Shown here: one piece after another, positions 40,657-47,039 of the stretch
How the letters are laid out: each line of letters starts with the position of its first letter
Numbering within the stretch: the stretch's first letter is position 1
Origin: Actinomycetes bacterium
GTDB taxonomy: Bacteria > Actinomycetota > Actinomycetes > Mycobacteriales > Mycobacteriaceae
Assembly: GCA_023460175.1 (NCBI GenBank)
Contig: JAEWRC010000140.1
Span: 1 to 47,039, forward strand
Direction of reading: 5' to 3'
Length of the DNA: 47,039 nucleotides
Notes under the pieces: generated by a model
What the model was told of the DNA's origin: nothing
Database searches by the model: none
What the model saw: only the letters and a program-made list of their open reading frames with translations
Translations under genes and position numbers: made by a program

Positions 40657-43600
40657 CACCCGACCAGCGAGCGCAGCCGCGCCAGGTCGGGCCAGTCCTG
40701 ACCGGCCGGAAAACGATCCAGCACCGCGAGCAGTTCGGCGCGGCGGGACTCGCCGCCCCACCTGAACGCGTCTGCTGCGGCGCGCAATTCGAACACCAAC
40801 GCCCCCTGCCGGCGGGCCAGCTCGAGCGCGGCGCGCAGGTCGGCCTCGACGGCGTCGGCGCAGTCGTGGGTCTGGGCGCGGATGCGCAGCAACTCCGCGT
40901 CGTAGATGTGCCAGTCGGTCTCCTGGGCCATCTGCAGCGCCAGGTCGACGCGGTCCCGAGCCTCCTCCTTGCGGCCGGCCGCGAGCAGGGTCTGGGCCAG
41001 GGCCGCGTCGTACCAACACAGGAACGAGATGAGTTCGGCCGCGCGCCAAGCCTCGACGACGACGGTCAGGTTCTGGATGTGCTCCTCGAGCGCGGCCGGA
41101 TCCCTGGCCCCGCCGGCGACCGGACTGCGGGAGGAGGTGTTGGCGCCGGCGCTCGCCGCGATCATCACCCACTCATCGAACCCGGCCTGTTGGCCGATGG
41201 CCGCCACGTCACCGAGAAGCTGTGCGGCCCGGTCGGTCTGGCCGGCCTCGGTGCGGATCAGCGATTCGATGGTGTGTCCGTAGCACAGGGTGAACGGGCC
41301 GTGCGGGAACGGCAACGACTGGCAGCGCCGCTCCATCTTGGCGAAGGACTCCTCGGCGCCGGCCAGGTCGCCCTGGATGAAGCGGGTGAATCCGACGAAG
41401 GTGTACATCCCGGCGACCGGGTCGTTCGGGGCGAACCAGGCCCCCTCGATCTCGGCGGAGTCCAGGCTCTCCACCGCCAGCGCCGCGGCCTCCAGAATGG
41501 CCCTCGCGGAATCGAACTCGCCCCGGAACACGGCCAGCGAGCCGAATACCGCGTCGGTGGCGGCGCGGTACCAGTCGGGCATGTCGGCCAACCGCAGCCG
41601 CAGCGCCTCCACCAGCTGGGTGGCGCGGCGCAGGTCGCCGCGGGTCGCGTAGTAGCTCCACAGGCCGCTGAAGGTGGCGTAGAGGGCCAGGCCGGGCTCG
41701 TCGCTGATCAGCTGCAGGCAACGCTCGAACTCGGCGGCGGCCTCGGCGCTCGCGTGCCCGGTGGCCGTCGAGGACAGAAAGCCGCGCTCGAGCCGGATGT
41801 CGACCTCGTGCAGGTCGCGGGCGTGACTGGCGGGCAGCCGCTCGACGTTCTCCAACGCGCGGGCAAGGTGGTTCTGGGATTCGATCAACGCCCCGCGCTG
41901 CCGGGCGTTGATGGACGCCTTCTGATACGCGGACGCGGCCTCGTCGAACCGCTGCGCCTTCTCGTAGTGGTGGGCCACCTGCGGCCACTCCGGCGCCCCG
42001 TCGGCGGCGCCGGCCACCAAAGCGTCGGCGATCCGGATGTGCAGCCGGCGTTGCACACTCGGGGGCGAGAGTTCGGCGGCGACCTCGCGCAATAGTTCGT
42101 GGTGGAACCGCCACCGGTTCTTGCCGACCGCCTGCAGCACCCGCCCCCGGGTCAGCTCGTCGAAGATCGCGTCGACCTCGCCGCGGTCCAGGTCGACCAC
42201 CGAGCGGATCAGCCCCCGGTCGATGAGCCCGCCGGTCAGCGCTGCGGCCTCGACGACGACGCGGGCCTTGGTGCTCGACCGCACCCGGGCGATGAGTGCG
42301 TCGTAGAGGGTGTCGGGCACCTGGGTCGAGGAACCCGCGTCGGTGGGTTGCTCCCGGACCTTGGCGACCACCTCCTCGATGTAGAGGGGGATGCCGTCGC
42401 AGCGCTGCCGGACCTTCTTGCGGGCCCGGTTGTCCAGCTGCGGATGCAACGCCCGGATCAGCCGATCGGCCTCGTCGTCGTCGAGTGGCCGCAGCGCCAG
42501 GACGTCCGGGTCGCCGGCCAGCGTCGGGAGTTCGCGGTCGGTGATGAGCACCAACGCGTGCGGGTGCGGGTCGCGCAGCAGCGCCTCGACCACCTCGACG
42601 GTGTCCTCGTCGTACCAGTGCAAATCCTCGAACAGGATCACCCCCGGGCCGGGGCCCACGCAGGCCAGCAGATAGTCGCGGACCGCCTCGGCGATCTGCT
42701 GATAGAGCCGCGTGGCGCTCGCCGTCGCCAACCGGTAGCCGCTCTCGGGGGTCAGCCCCAGCACCGGGGCCAGCAGCGGCACCACCCGGTTCGTGTCCAG
42801 CCCAACGGAATTGAGTTCGGTGGTCAGCTTCTGCAGGGTCGTGGCCGCGTCCGAGTTGCGTTTGATGCCGCAGCGACGTTCCAGCAGGCGGCGCACCGGC
42901 CGCAGGCCGACGTGGGTGTGGAACGGCGAGCCGAACAGCCGCAGCACGGGCGCCCGATCCCGCTGGGCCAGTTCGACCACCGACTCGACCAGCCGGGACT
43001 TGCCGATACCGCCCTCACCGCACACCGCGATGCCGGTGGTGGCGAGTTCCCCGGCGCCGGCCCGGTCCCAGGCATCGTGTAACCGGGCGACTTCGGCTTC
43101 GCGGCCGATGAGCGGTCCGCGGACACCGGCCGTGGCGTCGCGCTCGCCGACCACCCGGAAGTGGGCGACCGGTTCGTCGACGCCCTTGACCAGCGCGGCG
43201 GGGCGCTCCTCGAGTTCGTAGTCGTCGCGCACCAGTTGTGCGATGGCCGCGGACACGACGACCGCGTCCGGGTCGGCCAGGCTGCACATGCGCGCGGCCA
43301 GGTTGGCGCCCAACCCGTAGACGTCGTCCTGGGCGATGTCGAGGTAGACCAGGCCGCGGTGCACGCCGACCCGCACCGCGATGTCGAAACCGAAGCGGCG
43401 ACGCACCTTCTCGCTGAGCTGGGCGACCTCCCGGGTGATGTCCAGCCCGGCCTGCACGGCGCGGCGGGCGTCGTCCTCGTGCGCGGTGGGATGGCCGAAC
43501 ACCGCCAGCAACCCGTCGCCCTTGGTGGAGCCGACGTGGCCCTCGTAGCGGTCGACGATCCGCAGCACCTGATCGCGGTAGTGCCCGACGACCGTGCGAT

Positions 43601-43840
43601 AGACCTCCGGCTCGATCCGGGTCGACAGCGCGGTGGAATCGACCAGGTCGGCGAAAAGAATTGTCAGACGTCGGATCTCGCCGCCGTCGGTAGGGGAGTC
43701 CAGCAGCCCTCGGCGTCGGAGTTGCTGCGGTCGACGGCCAACACCTGCCCGGCCAAGGCGTCGGCGGTGGCGCGGTCACCCCGGTTGATCGCGGTGACCG
43801 CGCGGTCGAGCAACTCGTCGATGCTGGGCTGATCGGTCAA
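40656..43840 (-). CDS. Class III nucleotidyl cyclase-AAA ATPase-TPR regulator, with an apparent frameshift near its 5' end
   Basis: Reading from TTG at 43840 gives 44 codons (MTDQPSIDELLDRAVTAINR…SDAEG) in one frame; the continuation LLDSPTDGGEIRR LTILFADLVDST… is in another. A one-base loss in the G run at 43707-43709 would explain this; corrected length is about 1061 residues. Domains: cyclase with metal Asp in LFADLVDST and STKGDGLLA, and the transition-state Asn/Arg in GANLAAR; an NTPase with Walker A GEGGIGKSRLV and Walker B VILFEDLHWYDED; a long TPR-like C-terminus. Without the shift the only usable start is GTG at 43568, which removes the first catalytic Asp. It lies 7 bases after the 670-residue gene and overlaps the flavoprotein gene by one base. 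Confidence 0.8.
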
Positions 43841-43847
43841 GCGCTGC

Positions 43848-45860
43848 TCACAGTCCGACGGTGACGACGATGGGCTCGAGGTCGGCCGGAATGCCGTCGG
43901 TTCTGGTGAACCGCACCTTTCCGGTGTAATTGGCGCCGAGTCGGCATTCGTCTCTCAGGTAGACCCGGAAGTGGTCGGCGTTGGCGTCGAGCACCGCCGG
44001 CCGGAACTCGATCAGCGCGCTGTCGACGGTGTCCTCGCACCGGCCCACCCGACGGAACCCGACGGCGTCGAGGCGGCGCGGAAACGTCGCCGGGTCCACG
44101 AACACCTTCTCCGACGGCCACGGGCGCCCGAGTCCCAGGCCGCCGAACCAGGGGCCGGTGCCGGCGGCCTTCAGGTATCCCGCCACGGTGCGGATCTGCA
44201 GGTCGATCAGGTCGTGGATGGTGCGGATCCAGCCGTCGAGACCCCACTTGCCGGCCTTGTCGTCGGCGGCGGCGTTGGCGGTGATGATCCGCAGCTGATC
44301 CCACAGCGCCCGCGCGGCGGCCTCCTGTTCCCGCAGCACCGGGTTGCCGGACGACGGTTCCGCCGGGGTTTCGGCGGGCGGGGTCGGGTAGCGCGGTTGG
44401 GTGACCGTCTCGAGGTACTCCAGCGGTGTGGTCATCAACTGCTCGGTCACGCCCTGGTAGTGCTTGGTGATGTCGGCGAGGCGCAGCGTGCCGGCCGACC
44501 AGCGTCCGGCCAGATTGAAGTAGCTGGTGCCGATGGTGGCGACGGCGTCGGTCCACAGCTTGACGGCGGTGGTGACCGCGTGGTCGGCCGGGCGCGGCGT
44601 TCCGTCCGCCGCAAACCGGGCGGCGGTCGGGTCGGGTGCGGGTTCGGCCGGCACCGGCACGCCGGTGTCGTAGTGGTCGAACTCCTTGCATTCGTTGGAC
44701 GGGTGCTGGGCCGCGCCGATCAGGAAGTCGCCCGAGGCGGTGCCGTAGCCGGCAATACACACCAGTCGGGCCTGGGCATACGGCGAGACGCCGGTGATGT
44801 GCACGACCTTGCGGGTCCGCACGGCCACACCGTCTTTCGCTGCGCTGTTGGTGTCGTTGTGGGCCCACATGTTGATGTAGCCGCGGTCGACGGTCACCCG
44901 GCCGTCGCCGCCCCGGCCCGGGCACGGGTCATCCAGGTCGTAATCGAGTCGCGCCCAAGGGATCTTCTCGTTCGGGTCGCTGACCGACAGGTGGTACTTC
45001 AGCGCGGTGCACAGGTGCAGGTGGTCGGTGATGTCGCAGACCCCGACCTTCTCGAGCACGCGCCGCCAGCCGTCGGGACGTTCGGGTTTGGCGATCGGGT
45101 CCATGCTGCAGAAGAAGTGCTGGTAATTGTGGTGCCAGTTGAAGGGGTTGACGACCTTTTTCAGCTCGTCCAGCGACACCGTGGCGGTGGTGCATTCGGT
45201 GTCGACCACCACGGCCTCGGTGCCGCAGACATCGATCACCGAGGCGTGGCACACCGGGATGTCGAGGATGAGCGGGTCCAGATCCAGCGTGTCGACGGTG
45301 TGCCTGCGGAAACTGTAGAACTGGTCGCGGTGCGCCATCCGCAGCGGCAACTCGGCCAGGAAGTTCTGCACGGCGCCGCCGGGTTCCCGGCAGGTGGCGC
45401 TGAAGGTTTGCCGGCGCTCCTGATAGTCCCGGATGCCGCCGGCGTTGGCCGGGGCCGGTCCCAGCAGCGCCAGCGCACGGGCGACGTAGTCCTCGAAGGG
45501 CGGTTCCGCCGGTGGTTTCCCGCGGGGCTCGGGATCCTTCGGGTCCGCCGGGCGAACGGTGTCCTGCTGCACCCGGCACAGCGCGGTCGTCGCATAGAGC
45601 AGCCGCGATTTCTCCGCGGCGCTCAGCGGGTCCTCACCGTCGGTCGTCGTCTCCAATTCGGCGACGGCGTGGGCGAAGCTCGGTTCCAGTCGCGGATTCT
45701 CCGGAAAGAACAATGTTTCGAGTTCGCGATACCAACCCGTATTCGCCGATGCGCCGGGAAGAAACTCATCGACGATACTCGGGACGACGGAATCGGAGGC
45801 ATGAGTCACCGCGGCATCCAATGCCCCGTACACCTCGAGTAGCGAACGCAACGCAGCCAT
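43848..45860 (-). CDS. Large Cys-rich protein of unknown family (670 residues)
   Basis: I do not recognise a family. It has no signal peptide or membrane segment. Residues about 1-160 look helical and charged; the centre has several Cys/His-containing stretches (PVCHASVIDVCGTEA, NPFNWHHNYQHFFCSMDPI, GVCDITDHLHLCTALKYH) and later DRGYINMWAHNDTNS. About 13 cysteines is high for a soluble mycobacterial protein. A Pro-rich linker lies near residue 490 (PTPPAETPAEPSSG). The C-terminus (HFRVYLRDECRLGANYTGKV) looks beta-rich. ATG with AAGGAGG upstream. First gene of a minus-strand unit with the cyclase regulator and the flavoprotein. Confidence 0.8.
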   Translation of the reverse strand: MAALRSLLEVYGALDAAVTHASDSVVPSIVDEFLPGASANTGWYRELETLFFPENPRLEPSFAHAVAELETTTDGEDPLSAAEKSRLLYATTALCRVQQDTVRPADPKDPEPRGKPPAEPPFEDYVARALALLGPAPANAGGIRDYQERRQTFSATCREPGGAVQNFLAELPLRMAHRDQFYSFRRHTVDTLDLDPLILDIPVCHASVIDVCGTEAVVVDTECTTATVSLDELKKVVNPFNWHHNYQHFFCSMDPIAKPERPDGWRRVLEKVGVCDITDHLHLCTALKYHLSVSDPNEKIPWARLDYDLDDPCPGRGGDGRVTVDRGYINMWAHNDTNSAAKDGVAVRTRKVVHITGVSPYAQARLVCIAGYGTASGDFLIGAAQHPSNECKEFDHYDTGVPVPAEPAPDPTAARFAADGTPRPADHAVTTAVKLWTDAVATIGTSYFNLAGRWSAGTLRLADITKHYQGVTEQLMTTPLEYLETVTQPRYPTPPAETPAEPSSGNPVLREQEAAARALWDQLRIITANAAADDKAGKWGLDGWIRTIHDLIDLQIRTVAGYLKAAGTGPWFGGLGLGRPWPSEKVFVDPATFPRRLDAVGFRRVGRCEDTVDSALIEFRPAVLDANADHFRVYLRDECRLGANYTGKVRFTRTDGIPADLEPIVVTVGL

Positions 45861-45877
45861 TGCCCCCTCCTTGGCCC

Positions 45878-45896
45878 GTATGCGCAGTTAGCATAC
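45878..45896. promoter_or_regulatory. Inverted repeat GTATGC-N7-GCATAC in a divergent promoter
   Basis: A perfect 6-bp inverted repeat with a 7-base spacer lies between the 670-residue gene (start 45860, minus) and the phasin-like gene (start 45969, plus). On the minus strand its second arm supplies TATGCT, a TAnnnT -10 element about 30 bases before the start codon. It is therefore placed to act as an operator for one or both transcripts. The 108-base gap has no other clear signal. Confidence 0.5.
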
Positions 45897-45968
45897 CGTC
45901 ACGCGGGCCCCGATTCGGGTGGGTTTCGGGGTGGGATCACCGGTGGGAATTTCGAAGGAGTCAGGCCC

Positions 45969-46667
45969 ATGGAGCGTGGGAATGGGGCCGCATCCGGCGG
46001 CGAGCTTCCGTGGGCCTCGGTATTCGATCCGGCAGCAAATATGCGGGCGCTGACGGGTATTCAGGCCGAGGGATTACGCGCGGCCAGCGGATTGGTCGAC
46101 CGATTTATCCGAATTGCCGCAACCGGGTTGAACGGAATTGAGGGCGGCACCGAAACTTCCACGGCAGATTCGCGCGGAAATGGTCGGCAGGACCGGCGCG
46201 CGGACCTGTTCGGCGCCACCGATATCGAACCCCTGCTGCGGTCGTGGCTGGTGATGATGGAGCAAATGCTGCCCGGCGCAGCGCCCCCGGACCGCGACGG
46301 CACCGAGGGGGCGACGCTGGATTTCAGCCGCTCGGTGGCCTCCGGTCGCATCCAATTGACAGCACATCCACAGGAAACGGCGCGCGCGGAGGTCTGGCTG
46401 CACAACGCCGGTAGAGCCGACCTCGGTCCGGTGCGGTTGCGGTGCGGCGATTTGCTGGCGGCGGACGGCGGCACCGTGCCGGCGACGGCCGTGCGCATGG
46501 ATCCGGGCGCGGTGCCGATGCCGGCGCGGTCGAGTCGCGGGATCGACCTCTCGGTGCACGTGGACGCGGGCGTGGCGCCGGGGTGGTACCGCGGCACCCT
46601 GCTGGCGCAGGGCTACCCGGAGTTGTGGCTGCCGGTCGGCCTGCGGGTCTGCGAGCCCGGCACGTGA
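45969..46667 (+). CDS. Hypothetical protein with a phasin-like N-terminus and a beta-sandwich-like C-terminus
   Basis: 232 residues. The first 60 include the amphipathic LPWASVFDPAANMRALTGIQ and AEGLRAASGLVDRFIRIAAT, resembling the interface helix of phasins, which coat lipid or polymer inclusions. A low-complexity linker follows. From about residue 125 alternating hydrophobic strands (RIQLTAHPQETARAEVWLHN, GWYRGTLLAQGYPELWLPVG) suggest an Ig-like domain. No signal peptide. AAGGAG lies upstream of the ATG. The TGA overlaps the GTG of the polyprenyl synthase gene by four bases, so the two proteins are made together. Function is unknown. Confidence 0.7.
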   Translation: MERGNGAASGGELPWASVFDPAANMRALTGIQAEGLRAASGLVDRFIRIAATGLNGIEGGTETSTADSRGNGRQDRRADLFGATDIEPLLRSWLVMMEQMLPGAAPPDRDGTEGATLDFSRSVASGRIQLTAHPQETARAEVWLHNAGRADLGPVRLRCGDLLAADGGTVPATAVRMDPGAVPMPARSSRGIDLSVHVDAGVAPGWYRGTLLAQGYPELWLPVGLRVCEPGT

Positions 46668-47039
46668 CCAGCGTCGCCGACGACCCGGATCTGGTGGTCG
46701 CGGTCGAGGACCAGCTGCGCGCCGTGGGGCGCCAGGTCCGGCGGGCCATGCTGGACGCCCTGCCCGACGGCGACCCGGTGCAGTGGCTGTACGGGCCGAT
46801 GCGCGAGTATCCCGCGCGGCCGGGCAAGGCACTGCGGGCCGCGCTGTGCCTGTCGTCGGGGCGCGCATTCGGCGCCGACTCGCAGGCACTGGTGGGCATC
46901 GCGGTGGCAATAGAGCTGCTGCACAACGCCTTCCTGGTGCACGACGACATCGCCGACGGCAGCGAGATGCGCCGTGGCCGGCCCCCCCGGTCGGCCGGCC
47001 CCGGCCTGGCGGCGGCGCGGCACCCCGGCGCCGGCCGGG
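46664..47039 (+). CDS. Polyprenyl diphosphate synthase, 5' part only
   Basis: The first 125 codons of a trans-isoprenyl diphosphate synthase. Start GTG in a GTGA overlap (MTSVADDPDLVVAVEDQLRA…). PARPGKALRAALCL is the conserved GKxxR-type region, and LLHNAFLVHDDIADGSEMRR contains the first Asp-rich motif DDxxD that binds magnesium and the allylic substrate. Such enzymes make C15-C50 prenyl diphosphates; chain length cannot be told because the rest is outside the window. After RRGRP the sequence departs from the family over a very GC-rich stretch with a C7 run at 46982-46988, which may be an assembly or read error. Confidence 0.87.
   Translation, partial: MTSVADDPDLVVAVEDQLRAVGRQVRRAMLDALPDGDPVQWLYGPMREYPARPGKALRAALCLSSGRAFGADSQALVGIAVAIELLHNAFLVHDDIADGSEMRRGRPPRSAGPGLAAARHPGAGR

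Noticed and set aside
43568..43570. GTG at 43568 as the true start of the cyclase regulator
   Set aside because: It would cut the cyclase domain after its first metal-binding Asp, while an N-terminus of the expected kind is present in another frame just upstream. A frameshift explains this better.
38620..45842. Long plus-strand open frames opposite the flavoprotein, cyclase and 670-residue genes
   Set aside because: The minus strand holds clear motifs (GGGMAG, Walker A, cyclase residues) and tight operon spacing. The 670-residue gene lacks motifs, but its AAGGAGG start site and coupling to the next gene favour the minus strand.
46664..47039. A family 2 encapsulin system, since some are encoded next to polyprenyl synthases
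   Set aside because: No shell-protein or cyclic-nucleotide-binding gene is visible in the window. Only the unseen sequence beyond 47039 could show it.

Overview
The window is high-GC actinobacterial DNA. Gene content, order and protein sequences point to a mycobacterium, probably a rapid-growing (Mycolicibacterium-type) one. It carries the ribosomal-protein S10, spc and alpha operons, with RNA polymerase alpha, SecY, Adk, Map, InfA and TruA. Between them sit typical mycobacterial genes: arylsulfatase AtsA, protease SppA, TIGR00027-type methyltransferases, MmsA/MmsB/FadE9, RmlB/RmlC, F420-type oxidoreductases and cutinases. The first 20 bases are the end of rplW. The last gene is cut by the window edge. 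The species cannot be named from the sequence alone.

Layout. (1) 1-3566: end of the S10 operon (rplW', rplB, rpsS, rplV, rpsC, rplP, rpmC, rpsQ), closed by a strong terminator. (2) 3741-6095: arylsulfatase AtsA on its own. (3) 6147-10719: spc operon (rplN, rplX, rplE, rpsN, rpsH, rplF, rplR, rpsE, rpmD, rplO) with its own promoter and terminator. (4) 10808-17317: a secreted DUF732 protein, SppA, an MHS-type transporter, and a minus-strand run of three paralogous methyltransferases. (5) 17627-21485: secY-adk-map, a MarR regulator and a small membrane protein. (6) 21434-25026, minus: mmsA-fadE-mmsB, valine/propionate-type catabolism. (7) 25258-28619, minus: two duplicated F420-type LLM oxidoreductases, then rmlB and rmlC (dTDP-rhamnose). 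(8) 28715-33577: infA, rpmJ, rpsM, rpsK, rpsD, rpoA, rplQ, truA. (9) 33581-36697, minus: an EamA permease followed by three cutinase-like secreted esterases, divergent from a CGNR zinc-finger regulator (36776-37348). (10) 37375-47039: an accessory block. It holds a saccharopine-dehydrogenase-like reductase, a carotene-desaturase-like flavoprotein, a cyclase/AAA/TPR regulator with an apparent frameshift, a 670-residue Cys-rich protein of unknown family, a small protein with a phasin-like N-terminus, and the start of a polyprenyl diphosphate synthase.

Most of the window is ordinary housekeeping DNA. The most interesting parts are the accessory block at the right end, which looks like an uncharacterised isoprenoid or lipid-modifying locus under its own regulator, and the 78-base eamA/CGNR intergenic region. 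That region carries two 30-base repeats whose four TCATGA palindromes are phased every 22-23 bases. Smaller points: atsA lacks the sulfatase-activating enzyme gene that accompanies it in M. tuberculosis; rpsM has a leader with several hairpins; a 15-bp hairpin covers the likely truA start; and an intergenic repeat lies upstream of mmsA.
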